DNA of 64,000 nt from Lachancea mirantina (Eukaryota > Ascomycota > Saccharomycetes > Saccharomycetales > Saccharomycetaceae), in the NCBI GenBank assembly GCA_900074745.1, contig LT598466.1:310001-374000 (forward strand), in the 5' to 3' direction. A program made the position numbers and the translations under genes. This document shows positions 36,886-46,212 of the stretch, piece by piece. Under the pieces are notes generated by a model that was not told the DNA's origin, ran no database searches, and saw only the letters and a program-made list of their open reading frames with translations. How positions within the stretch are numbered: position 1 is the first letter of the stretch; each line of letters starts with the position of its first letter.

Positions 36886-38514
36886 CTAACTGCTATATTC
36901 GAGGGCATCGACAAACTCATCTCCTTCCCCGTTGACGTAGACGAGAGCAGATTCATCGGCCGCGTCATCACCATTGGGTACGTCACCTTCTTCTAAAGCC
37001 ATGTTCGCAATTTGTTGACGCAAATTGGCTTGTTCACGCAGCATTTCGAGCTTGCCCTGCATCGAGAGTAATAATCGGTAGCTGCTGCTTGTGCACTTCA
37101 AAGAAGAGCGCAGTTGCTTGGTGCGTTTGGTACTAGCACGATCTTGCCGTTGAAGTATTAGCGAGCGCTTTGTAGTGAGTAGCCACTTGAGCCACGTTGC
37201 CGAAGTACTGTTACATGACCATGGATCCCTAACGAATTGATCTGAAACAATGTGGTATACCTTTATCAAATTCTCTTCTGAAAGTGTCTTCGTAATAGCA
37301 GACTGTATATGGGACTCAGATAAAGAATCCATGCTAATCAATTGCAAAATCGTTTCCGAGGCAGCGTTGCTGTTTAGAGCTTTTATGATCAAGTTTAGCG
37401 CTTGGCTGCCCTTCATTTCCGGCGTTTTGTGCCGAACATCTCTCCCTTTTTCAGGTTGTGAATGCGATGATGATGCTAGCCCATGTTCCGATTCTATGCT
37501 ATTAGACTCAGCGCTAAAGGAGATCAGTCCTCGAGTTCGAATCTCTTTGGCTGTTACCAACTCGAACTGTGGCTCATTGACGTTCAGCCACGCAAGTAAC
37601 AAGTCATCATTAACAGATGAGAAGTCCAAGATTTCACTATTTTTGCATTTTATGCTGCACATAGGTTCGTCTTTGCCATATTCATACACAGAAATGGTAT
37701 TATCAATGCACAACGCGACAATAAAGCTCCCAACGCTTTTCACTTGCGTCGCTTCTATGTCCCACGAAGTGACAATCTCTGACGTCTTCAAATCGATCAC
37801 TGACAATTTTTGCACGTCGACCAGAGCCATTAAGGATGTATCTTGGTTCAAACTGGTCGCCGCTATGCCTCCAAAAATTTCAATATGACACATTTTTGAG
37901 GGCTTTTTTTTAGGCGAAATGTCCCACACATGTACTCGGCTTTCAACTATCACAATCAAATATACGTTCTTGCCAAATTGCAAAACTTGGAAATTTGATA
38001 GGGATTCGCAGTCAATATCACCCAGAGAGAAACTTTTTGATGCTTTCGTGGCCCATATGTTAAATTCTTTGACTGTATTTTGTTCGTCCAGTATCCAGAG
38101 TTTCGAACCCAAGGTTGCTGCGCCTACGATCTCTTTCTTGGTCTGAATGATGTTAAAAATGTCACTCCCAGTTGACGAGAAAATGACAACTTTGCCACCA
38201 GGGAAGATATTCACAAAGTGCGACTCTGCTTGCGAAGGTCTAGTTCCAGCATCTGTATCATTAAGTTTTCTTTTGGACTTGATGCCACTGGCGGCGCCAG
38301 GAGTCACACACCACTCGAAAAATTTCACTTCGGTCAAATCAAGATCCTGCTGTTCATAATCTATATGAAAAATTTGTGAACTCGTTACTTTGTAGTCCTG
38401 AGCACTGTTCAATGGGTAAAGGTTCACCAGCCGTTTCTGAAACCCGTTCAGCCTGAATACGAAGCTGCTCGCATCCGGAGAAAAACTGGCAATGACTTCT
38501 GCACTGCTGCTCAT
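36886..38514 (-). CDS. UTP9: Utp9, UtpA (t-UTP) subunit of the small-subunit processome
   Basis: 542 aa (S. cerevisiae 575). Utp9 is one of the UtpA/t-UTP subunits that bind nascent 5' ETS pre-rRNA and start assembly of the SSU processome. The N-terminal half has WD-like repeats (SKLWILDEQNTVKEFNIWA, SRVHVWDISPKKKPSKMC). The C-terminal Utp12-type helical domain covers about 370-515 (TILQLISMDSLSESHIQSAI, then SLILQRQDRASTKRTKQLRS). The family diverges fast, but length, domain order and position (YHR196W next to YHR197W) agree. PAC and RRPE elements lie upstream. Confidence 0.88.
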   Translation of the reverse strand: MSSSAEVIASFSPDASSFVFRLNGFQKRLVNLYPLNSAQDYKVTSSQIFHIDYEQQDLDLTEVKFFEWCVTPGAASGIKSKRKLNDTDAGTRPSQAESHFVNIFPGGKVVIFSSTGSDIFNIIQTKKEIVGAATLGSKLWILDEQNTVKEFNIWATKASKSFSLGDIDCESLSNFQVLQFGKNVYLIVIVESRVHVWDISPKKKPSKMCHIEIFGGIAATSLNQDTSLMALVDVQKLSVIDLKTSEIVTSWDIEATQVKSVGSFIVALCIDNTISVYEYGKDEPMCSIKCKNSEILDFSSVNDDLLLAWLNVNEPQFELVTAKEIRTRGLISFSAESNSIESEHGLASSSHSQPEKGRDVRHKTPEMKGSQALNLIIKALNSNAASETILQLISMDSLSESHIQSAITKTLSEENLIKVYHIVSDQFVRDPWSCNSTSATWLKWLLTTKRSLILQRQDRASTKRTKQLRSSLKCTSSSYRLLLSMQGKLEMLREQANLRQQIANMALEEGDVPNGDDAADESALVYVNGEGDEFVDALEYSS

Positions 38515-39158
38515 CTTTCAGTCAAGTTTCAAGAGCTCAAACCTGTTCCCACTAAGCCACAAATTTGGTTTCTAGTTAGTGGAATGGTGATGAGATGAGC
38601 TTGGATTTTTCAAGTTTTCTTTTCTTGAAAATTTTCTAATTACATTACTGACAGCCGGAAAAACCACCCAAAAAATAAGGAAACCCCTGTTCTTTGATCA
38701 ATTCGCGGGGCACATATTGGATTGAAATATTCCAGAGTTATGATCTATATGTTCACTTCGAAATCCATAATTAATCTATGTTAGTGAGCATAGACTAAGG
38801 ATATCACCATATACGAACTACTCGTATTTACAAGCTTCCTCTTTCTAAAGGCTTCAAAATTCAAAATCTGCACCAAAGAAACAAGTTTAATCTCTCTGTT
38901 GCTTACGTGCTATTTTAGTTTGGATTATATTCCTGTTTTGTATATATGTCAGGGCTTGAGGAGCTCTTTATATTGGCGACGATGATGATGCCGAGAGCCC
39001 TTCGTACATTATGCTATGTCAAACCTTCAATTTACCCAGTAAAATTTTTCAATGCTCATCTCATCGGAATTTGGCTAACTTGGACGCTAGAATAGTCATC
39101 TTGAAGAGAGGTTTGGGGCTCCATTCTGGTTTGATTTGAACTTCTAAACACAATCACT
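38515..39158. promoter_or_regulatory. Divergent UTP9-GAR1 promoter with PAC/RRPE on both sides
   Basis: 644 bp. On the UTP9 side, GATGAGATGAGCTT (38589-38602) gives overlapping PAC cores 75-90 bp upstream of the ATG, with TGAAAATTTTC (38626-38636) as RRPE. On the GAR1 side, AAAATTTTTCA (39041-39051) and GCTCATC (39054-39060) form the mirror RRPE-PAC pair about 100 bp upstream of the ATG. The middle is AT-rich and shows no gene. This gap is also the junction between the two synteny blocks. Confidence 0.72.
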
Positions 39159-39782
39159 ATGAGTTTCAGAGGCGGCGGAAGAGGCGGACGCGGCGGACGC
39201 GGCGGTCGCGGCGGTTTTGGCGGTTTCAATAGACCTGTTCAGCAAGGACCCCCAGAAACAGTTTTGGAGATGGGCAGCTTTATGCACGATTGTGAAGGTG
39301 AGATTGTTTGCCGCTCGATTAACCCTAAAATTCCATACTTCAATGCACCCATTTACCTTGAAAACAAGACTCAAGTGGGTAAAATTGACGAAATATTAGG
39401 ACCTTTGAACGAGGTGTATTTCACGATTAAATGCTCTGATGGTGTACAAGCGACCAGTTTTAAGGACGGTGACAAATTCTACATTGCTCCCGACAAGCTG
39501 CTTCCAATTGAACGGTTTTTGCCCAAACCCAAGATCGCTGGACCTCCTAAGCCAAAGAAAAAGAGAACTCCCGGTGCACCTGGTGGACGCGGTGGTTTTG
39601 GTGGCAGAGGTGGACGCGGTGGTTTTGGTGGCAGAGGTGGCCGCGGCGGTTTCGGTGGCAGAGGCGGTTCTTCTGGAGGTTTCGGCGCCCGTGGTGGTGG
39701 TTTCGGAGGCCGTGGTGGAGGACGTGGCGGATTTGGAGGCCGTGGTGGCCGTGGTGGCGCCCGTGGTGGCAGGAGATTTTGA
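39159..39782 (+). CDS. GAR1: H/ACA snoRNP protein Gar1
   Basis: 207 aa (S. cerevisiae 205). Gar1 is a core protein of H/ACA snoRNPs, which guide pseudouridylation of rRNA and help pre-rRNA processing; it binds the catalytic subunit Cbf5. Glycine/arginine-rich (RGG) ends flank the conserved core: residues 4-24 at the N-terminus and about 142-207 at the C-terminus, with many [11 protein letters not shown] units. The core (about 30-125) includes [16 protein letters not shown] and [19 protein letters not shown]. cerevisiae GAR1 is YHR089C, next to RPF1; here MRX8 and MSN5 are interleaved. Confidence 0.97.
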   Translation: MSFRGGGRGGRGGRGGRGGFGGFNRPVQQGPPETVLEMGSFMHDCEGEIVCRSINPKIPYFNAPIYLENKTQVGKIDEILGPLNEVYFTIKCSDGVQATSFKDGDKFYIAPDKLLPIERFLPKPKIAGPPKPKKKRTPGAPGGRGGFGGRGGRGGFGGRGGRGGFGGRGGSSGGFGARGGGFGGRGGGRGGFGGRGGRGGARGGRRF

Positions 39783-39875
39783 ATTCACTGGCATTTTATC
39801 AAACCCCCACAGACTCACATCCTTGTATAATAACCGATTAAATACAATTGTATAGAACAAAATTACTCTAGACGA

Positions 39876-40829
39876 CTACGCTAACCCGCAACTTTCTAAA
39901 ATTGCGTATCTCAACCTGTCAATGCCGTGTCTTTTAACATTTTTCTTATCAAGCGAACTCAAAAAGAGCAACTGCGGCAGTGTGGCCAATTCCGATACCC
40001 CACTGATCTCAATGTAGTTATGAACTGTACCCGCATCTCTCAATTTGTCGAGCTTAGTGAAAGCGATTTCGAACGGTATACCGTAAGTCTGCAAAAACTC
40101 GATTATTTGGAAATCGAATTCCTGGAGACCTTGTTCAGCGGATATAAGGAGGAAACACCTCCGTAGTTCTCTGCGATTTCTCAAGTAATGCATAGTTAGA
40201 TCTCCTTGATTGTGGGTGCTCTTGACACCATATCCTGGTGTGTCAATTAAGCGTAAACGGCCGCTGATGTTGAAACAGTTGATGCCTTTAGTAAAGCCTG
40301 CATGTCTGGAAACTCTAGCGTGCAAATCTAGTTTATTCTGGGAAAATGCGGTAGTTAAATTGTTGATTACGGTTGATTTCCCGGAATTGCACCTACCAAG
40401 GAATGCTACTTCAGGCAGATGCTTCTGTGAAGACCGCTTTTTTGGAATTTCCATTTCACTGCTGTTCGATGCGATCCTTTCTTCCAAATTTTGCCTCCCA
40501 GATTCTCCAGGTATATCGAACGCATCGAAAGCACTCCATTCAAATTTCACATTGCTGGAATTAAAGAATTGATTGGCTTTCCCTAGACTTTTGGTGGATG
40601 GTCGACGACATTTTTGATCGTAATATTCTTGAAGGGCTTTAACAAGTGGTTTTGGTCTTTGGAGTCGTCTAGCCTTTTCCAATTTGTTTTCTGCTTTTAA
40701 ACTGGTGTCGGAATCCTTTTGGCGGCTCATAGGATTATTAGATTCATTTACATTCAACACTATATTGCGAGCATCAAAACTCATGGCCCTTTGGACGCCT
40801 TTGTTTCTTAAAAACAGGGAACCAAACAT
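39876..40829 (-). CDS. MRX8: Mitochondrial EngB-type GTPase Mrx8
   Basis: 317 aa from ATG 40829 (S. cerevisiae Mrx8/YDR336W 314). EngB/YihA-family GTPase of mitochondria, associated with mitochondrial gene expression. G motifs are visible: G1 FLGRCNSGKST (about residue 146-156), G2-region Thr in HAGFTKGIN, G3 LIDTPGYG, and G4 FTKLDK. The N-terminal 120 residues are basic and poorly conserved, fitting a presequence (MFGSLFLRNKGVQRAMSF). It converges on GAR1, and MSN5 lies upstream on the same strand, as YDR336W and YDR335W do in S. cerevisiae. Confidence 0.92.
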   Translation of the reverse strand: MFGSLFLRNKGVQRAMSFDARNIVLNVNESNNPMSRQKDSDTSLKAENKLEKARRLQRPKPLVKALQEYYDQKCRRPSTKSLGKANQFFNSSNVKFEWSAFDAFDIPGESGRQNLEERIASNSSEMEIPKKRSSQKHLPEVAFLGRCNSGKSTVINNLTTAFSQNKLDLHARVSRHAGFTKGINCFNISGRLRLIDTPGYGVKSTHNQGDLTMHYLRNRRELRRCFLLISAEQGLQEFDFQIIEFLQTYGIPFEIAFTKLDKLRDAGTVHNYIEISGVSELATLPQLLFLSSLDKKNVKRHGIDRLRYAILESCGLA

Positions 40830-41058
40830 CACAATAATGATAAGATTTTGGTTTACTTTGTCAACCAGATATCAATTGCTCCAGACCATCGTGATCTCTG
40901 CCAGTCTTTAATTCTAATTCTTGAAATCTAGTTGTCAACTTTTTCAAATTTGACTATAGAAAGAGAGCTCATCGTTCTCTGGTAAAATTACACACTACAT
41001 CTGATTTACAGATATTATGAGGGTTGGTAATAGGTATAATGCATTAGACAGTAACGCT

Positions 41059-44000
41059 TCAGTCGTTTTTGAACAAGGTTGCGAAAGCGCCGTCCTCCGT
41101 GTTTGGATCATCTAAGATGTCGCCTTGATCTTTGTTTTTCCTAATGAGTCGCTCATTTGCTCGTCGTAAAACGGCTTGTCTTCTTTCGTGATGCTTTCTG
41201 TCATCTTCATCTTCATGATCATCTTTGGTGCCTTTAACGGTTTTGATCCAATCAATGAATTCTATCATCAAGGCTCTTTGATTCTTGTAACTCTCGACGT
41301 TTCTCACATTTTCGTAAAGTGATTCCACATCGAACCCATGAGATAATTGGTATAGATAGTCTCTGGAAGTCTTGTATTCTTTGCAAAGTGTCAAAAAAAT
41401 GACGGTGAACACATAAAGACCCTCATATAGGGAATCTTTGAAAGCGCTTTGGCTTAAAATATTGAAAAGTAGATTAGGCATGACATCCACGGTGAAGAAC
41501 TCGTCAACTTTCTCATGTTTGATTAGAGTGTCTGCAAGGCAACTCTTCATGACCAAAATGGAATTGAATGAGCACTTGCTGTCTCTGAAGGACATTAGAT
41601 GATTCAAAAGTTTTAAAAATGGTGCCAAAATATTAATGTCGCCAAAGATCATCTTTCTCATCTTTATTTGATGCGAGGTCAGCTTCATATTCGAAGCTTG
41701 CGAACTCCCGCTAACTTGGCCTATGCAATCGATGAGAAGACGTACAACTACGGTGGTCAGTTGCCTCAAAAGATTCTCTTCTAGGATTTCTTCGGTCATC
41801 TCATCTTCGTCTGTGGGAGGGGGATTGACGTCTATATTGTTCATGTAAACGGCCCATCGCTTGCATAATATGATGTCCAAAGTCTCGAAAAGTCGAGGCA
41901 AAAATGCAGGCATAAACGTAGCTGCAGAGGACTCCGGACAATTTTTCAAAAGAGGTCTAATGGCCACATTAATGATATGTTTCCATCCGTGTGCCGAGAC
42001 TCCGGGACTTATATCTTCAGTTCCGGGCTTGAAAATGGCAATAGACCCTATAATTAGTTCGGGAAACTCTTTGATGTCATACAGGATGCTTCCAAGACTA
42101 GAGATAGCACTTAGAACCAATAAAACATACTCCCGGGTATATCTTACAATGTGGCCGACAGAATCTGCGAAATCACGTACAGTTTGCATCGCCTTCATAT
42201 GCTCATCAATAAACTCATCCTTAGATTTATTAGAAGCACCTGCTTCCCAGAATCGCTCGATAGTGGAGCATTTGACAAAGGATTGAACTACTACTGGAAG
42301 CTCTTTCCAATTATCGGAGTCGTGATATGACTGCAATTGGTACAACAATCTCAAAATGTAAGGTAAAATGGGTACAATTCTGGGCTTCCAAAGTGTTTGA
42401 AGCATCTCAAACTCTTTCTCGGATTTAATGCTTTGCATGGAGTAGTGAACAAACATCCTCGTAGCGCGCACAGGGAATAAAGTCTGCCAACGCTTGGCAA
42501 GCTCATTTTTCAAGGCTTTTCCTTCGTCGTCTATTTGGATACTCAAAAGATCGCTATCAGCGTGTATATCCCGTTTTTGGAAATACTCTGCGATTTGAAC
42601 AATTCCCAACCTTTCCATAAACCAAGGCAAATCTGTTAAACCCACTACAGTATCTTTGTTTGACCACGCAGCAAGTTCTGGATCTACTAAAGCCGCAAAA
42701 TTGGCCTCCTTCTCATCTAACGATGACTTCAAAACAATTGTTAAAAGGAATGACTTGAAAGAAATGCTTTCGTGATAGGAAAGTCTTGGCATGATGCTTC
42801 CCACCACATTTTTTAAATCGTCGTAAATTTTGCTCAAAGAATCAGGCATCAAAATCGCCATTCTGTTGAGCTCAATGCCACATGCATAACGCAGATCTCT
42901 GACCGAGTCTGATTGCTCATTTTTGTCTTCTAAATCCACTTCAGGGTATTCTAAAGTAGCGCTTGTGATGATTTTCTCAAGCAACTTCAGTAAGACGTTA
43001 TCTTTCAACATCGTCAAAAATAATGCGAAGTTTTGAATCTGCTTCTTCAACAGCAGTGGTTCTCGCAAGTTTAAAGCGATAAGTTGATCGGACAAAGTTT
43101 CAAGTTTGGTTAAGATTTCGTTTAATTTAGTGTCGTAGGCCGAGCTTTCAGGAAACCATATTTTCCAACGTATGCACCCATTGATGAAACATTCCACGAC
43201 CATCAAGTGTGACAAGGCGCTCAAATATGGTTCGCTCTTGTGATCCAAAAATGAAGATTTCAAAACCTCTTGTCCATAGGAGGATCCAAAAAACGTGTTC
43301 AATCGAATATTGAGCCAATCGTATGCGAAATCGATTTGAACGCAAGAAATTAGCCTTATTATGTCTCGAATTCTTTTTCTGTAGGTGGAACAAAAAGATT
43401 GGAATTCCGAATTCGACTGAAAATCGCTCTCGGCGAAATTTTTGGAGACATGATTATCGATCTGTTCATAGTATACCAGAGCATCAGCCGAGAATTGGAG
43501 CAATTCCGGTATTACAAATTTCTCTAGTAGCGGTAGAAAATCGTCATTTCTTAGACAAGAGCACCAAAGGTCTAAAGTTAATCCACTAACTATTAAACTG
43601 GGGTTAGAGGTAGTCCTTAGCACTAGCCTCAAATACTGCTCAATTTGACCATCTGTGTTATCTATTTTGAAAACACATGTGTAGAGGCAGCTGATCATGT
43701 CGACAAATTTCTTTACAATAGGGTATTTTGTTTCGTCAACCTCGCTGGGATCGAACTGTAGACTGTCGTAAACTTTGTTCAGCAGAGGCATGCTACTGAA
43801 GACTGTATTGATAACTGACTGATAATGTGAATCCTCGTTGTAAGGACGCGTTAAGAGGATATGCAAAGAGTCTAAAGCCATTGACTGGGCCTTAGGAATG
43901 TCACTGAGAAGGCACTCTAGTAGCAAGGTCGAGACATCATTGGTAATCATGATTTCACTGAGCGGCCAGTTGAGAGATGTCTTCAAAGTTTCTAAAAGTC

Positions 44001-44724
44001 TGGTGACATAGACAGCGTTGCCATTTTTGAGAGCTGATCTCAATTCACTGATCCATTGGCTGAACCAACCGTCAGGGTTGGCCTTGAACATAGTCCACTT
44101 TTCAGTGAATTTATAGCGTGCCGAAAAAACGTCTATCGGGCTAACGATCATCACACATAGGGGTTGGATCACAGATATCCGTTTCAAAACTGTCATATCC
44201 TCAAGCAAAAACACGTCTTCGAAAAGCGTGCGGAAAATGATCAGAGTGAGTTCACGAGAGGCTTCGTTCATTTGCCAAAGTTGAACAAGGTTGGCATCCA
44301 TGTCTGCCCAGGAATTGAGCAACCCGGCTTCCGACACATTGTCTTCTCTCAGCATTTCTCCCCACACACGTTTCGCGACTTCAACCCACAAAAATGCGAG
44401 TTTCGCTTTGATATACCGGGGATCATCCGGCTGAACGTCATAGTTCAGCTCGACAACCCATTTTCTCACGGCCACACGTCGATCCTCGGTGTAATCAGAC
44501 CAATTATGCTTGATGGCATGTGCAATCAATCCTAGTCCAAAATGCTTGAGAATATAGTTCGTAGAATTGTTGTGTGCGATCTCATATCCCCAAAGAGGTG
44601 CCTCCTCTCGCGATTTTACTTGATCGAGAAATTTCTGAGCTTCCAGGCGCCGCGAATTAGCCGAATTCACATCGTAAATCACTTCAAGAGCTCCAACGAC
44701 CTGTGAAGCCCCATTTGCATCCAT
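41059..44724 (-). CDS. MSN5: Karyopherin Msn5 (exportin-5 type)
   Basis: 1221 aa (S. cerevisiae Msn5 1224). Importin-beta family transport receptor that exports phosphorylated cargo such as Pho4, Crz1, Swi6, Ste5 and Far1, imports RPA, and also exports tRNA. The N-terminal segment MDANGASQVVGALEVIYD and WGYEIAHNNSTNYILKHFGL matches Msn5 closely, and the whole protein is HEAT-repeat helices. A charged C-terminal tail (KGTKDDHEDEDDRKHHERRQ) ends in DPNTEDGAFATLFKND. SWR1 is its S. cerevisiae neighbour (YDR334W); here four genes lie between. Confidence 0.97.
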   Translation of the reverse strand: MDANGASQVVGALEVIYDVNSANSRRLEAQKFLDQVKSREEAPLWGYEIAHNNSTNYILKHFGLGLIAHAIKHNWSDYTEDRRVAVRKWVVELNYDVQPDDPRYIKAKLAFLWVEVAKRVWGEMLREDNVSEAGLLNSWADMDANLVQLWQMNEASRELTLIIFRTLFEDVFLLEDMTVLKRISVIQPLCVMIVSPIDVFSARYKFTEKWTMFKANPDGWFSQWISELRSALKNGNAVYVTRLLETLKTSLNWPLSEIMITNDVSTLLLECLLSDIPKAQSMALDSLHILLTRPYNEDSHYQSVINTVFSSMPLLNKVYDSLQFDPSEVDETKYPIVKKFVDMISCLYTCVFKIDNTDGQIEQYLRLVLRTTSNPSLIVSGLTLDLWCSCLRNDDFLPLLEKFVIPELLQFSADALVYYEQIDNHVSKNFAESDFQSNSEFQSFCSTYRKRIRDIIRLISCVQIDFAYDWLNIRLNTFFGSSYGQEVLKSSFLDHKSEPYLSALSHLMVVECFINGCIRWKIWFPESSAYDTKLNEILTKLETLSDQLIALNLREPLLLKKQIQNFALFLTMLKDNVLLKLLEKIITSATLEYPEVDLEDKNEQSDSVRDLRYACGIELNRMAILMPDSLSKIYDDLKNVVGSIMPRLSYHESISFKSFLLTIVLKSSLDEKEANFAALVDPELAAWSNKDTVVGLTDLPWFMERLGIVQIAEYFQKRDIHADSDLLSIQIDDEGKALKNELAKRWQTLFPVRATRMFVHYSMQSIKSEKEFEMLQTLWKPRIVPILPYILRLLYQLQSYHDSDNWKELPVVVQSFVKCSTIERFWEAGASNKSKDEFIDEHMKAMQTVRDFADSVGHIVRYTREYVLLVLSAISSLGSILYDIKEFPELIIGSIAIFKPGTEDISPGVSAHGWKHIINVAIRPLLKNCPESSAATFMPAFLPRLFETLDIILCKRWAVYMNNIDVNPPPTDEDEMTEEILEENLLRQLTTVVVRLLIDCIGQVSGSSQASNMKLTSHQIKMRKMIFGDINILAPFLKLLNHLMSFRDSKCSFNSILVMKSCLADTLIKHEKVDEFFTVDVMPNLLFNILSQSAFKDSLYEGLYVFTVIFLTLCKEYKTSRDYLYQLSHGFDVESLYENVRNVESYKNQRALMIEFIDWIKTVKGTKDDHEDEDDRKHHERRQAVLRRANERLIRKNKDQGDILDDPNTEDGAFATLFKND

Positions 44725-45011
44725 TACGCTACTTTCAGGTTATTTGTGCACGCTACTTCTCAAGTAGGCTTAAGTCTTAAAAGCGTTAGTATTCAGACAA
44801 AACGAAAGTCTAAGGTCTTTTTGGCTACCAACAATGACTTCTTAATCCAAAGACGATGATCCAAGATGTCCTATTAAGCCCCAAAGCCTGGCTCTGAATC
44901 GTTCCGCTTCCTCGAAAAGGGGGATACTCGATTGCCAGCTCTTGGTTACTTGAACCTGAACACACATATGTTCCGTACATAATTACATCACCAGCACCAC
45001 TATCACCATCT

Positions 45012-45893
45012 TCATAAATGAAACTTCTTCTTCTCTTTATCCATTTCCGGAGTGTGTTCCCATTCAGTCTCTTCTTTAACGCCGCGTTGCAGACGCTGTA
45101 GCTTCATTGTAAATTGAGGACCTAGCTCTTGCAAACCGACCCTCTTCTCGTTTCTGAAAATGTACCTGTGCCTTCGGAAAAAGATGTAGTCGCGCTGGTT
45201 ATGAAGCGTGATCACCTGGCGGCCTTCGAAGTCTGGGTTCTTAGGAAATATGGACTGGAACAGACGGCCTACAGTTTGGCCCAAACGAGTGTGGAAATTG
45301 TTCAAGATCAATTCCGGGATGTGACTTGTAGGACGACCATGTCCTACAATTTTTTGCACTTCGACAAAAGAGCTTATTTTGAAGTAAAAAGTGGGGCCCT
45401 CGGGTAGATGGATGAACGTGAGCCCAGTGACAACTTTTTTGTCTTCGTTGATTATCACGAGGTCTGTATAGTTTCTGTTGTTGCAAAATTCCACGATTTC
45501 CTTGAGTTTGAATCCAAATTTCCTTTTGACAAAAGTTACGTTGGGCAAAACTTCGATCAGGATATTCGCAAACTCGTACGCCTTTTTCTTGGCGTTCACA
45601 TTCGTGGTCAGCAGAATTTTTGGTGGTTCATTGCTGGTATTGAAAAATCTCGCCAATTCGTCCTCATCTGCCTCTATAGGCTGATTAATGGTCTCGTCAT
45701 ACACTCGTGTATTTTCTATCGTGTTAGGAACGTTTTGCTCCAGTCTTTGCTCCTTCAACTCTGGATTTTCACGCTCATGTTTTTCACGCTGCTTTCTCAT
45801 TTTGTGCCGTTCCTTGTTCTTTTGGTCTTTGATGTCGGCAATCACTTGCTGCCGTTTCATCTTGTTCTTAATTCGCACTTCTTCGACCGCCAT
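45012..45893 (-). CDS. RPF1: Rpf1, Brix-domain 60S biogenesis factor
   Basis: 293 aa (S. cerevisiae Rpf1 295). Nucleolar protein of early pre-60S particles, needed for 27S pre-rRNA processing, working with Mak16. The basic N-terminal helix (RIKNKMKRQQVIADIKDQKN) is followed by an acidic patch and a Brix domain from about 90 to 270. That domain has PKILLTTNVNAKKKAYEFA, ELILNNFHTRLGQTVGRLFQ, and RQVITLHNQRDYIFFRRHRY with the sigma70-like basic motif. S. cerevisiae RPF1 is YHR088W. PAC and RRPE elements lie 50-86 bp upstream. Confidence 0.97.
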   Translation of the reverse strand: MAVEEVRIKNKMKRQQVIADIKDQKNKERHKMRKQREKHERENPELKEQRLEQNVPNTIENTRVYDETINQPIEADEDELARFFNTSNEPPKILLTTNVNAKKKAYEFANILIEVLPNVTFVKRKFGFKLKEIVEFCNNRNYTDLVIINEDKKVVTGLTFIHLPEGPTFYFKISSFVEVQKIVGHGRPTSHIPELILNNFHTRLGQTVGRLFQSIFPKNPDFEGRQVITLHNQRDYIFFRRHRYIFRNEKRVGLQELGPQFTMKLQRLQRGVKEETEWEHTPEMDKEKKKFHL

Positions 45894-45942
45894 CTTGAAC
45901 TAAGAGGAAATCTGGTTCGCCCTATGCTGACGCTTGGTTTCT

Positions 45943-45979
45943 GCGATGAGATACCTCATCTCGCATCTTAAATTTTTCA
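45943..45979 (-). promoter_or_regulatory. PAC and RRPE elements upstream of RPF1
   Basis: GCGATGAGAT (45943-45952) matches the PAC consensus GCGATGAGMT exactly. AAATTTTTCA (45970-45979) is an RRPE core. Both lie in the 319-bp gap between RPF1 and the transporter 3' end, 50-86 bp upstream of the RPF1 ATG. No gene is visible in the gap. Confidence 0.75.
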
Positions 45980-46212
45980 AGTTCTTTTTTTTCAACGGCG
46001 TTGAAAAACCAGACGAGGGTCGACTGGCAGTCGATTGAAAATCAATCGGTAGCTTGGTTTAAGCTCAGTTGAAACAGTTCTAAACGGCATGATACGTTTT
46101 GTAAAAACTTGCCCAATTGGCAAGAAAAATTATAGTATCTTATCTTATATAGGATCTTATTACATGTGGATGTACGGTATAAGTAGTCATAGTGAGCTCT
46201 GAAAGAGTTACC

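Noticed and set aside
38970-39060. GATGATGATG as a box C of a snoRNA upstream of GAR1
   Set aside because: No CTGA box D or closing stem was found within 100 nt.
39396-39860. Long Thr/Ala/Ser-rich open frames opposite and overlapping GAR1
   Set aside because: They mirror the GGN/CGN repeat of the RGG region, which has few stop triplets in any frame; GAR1 is certain on the plus strand.
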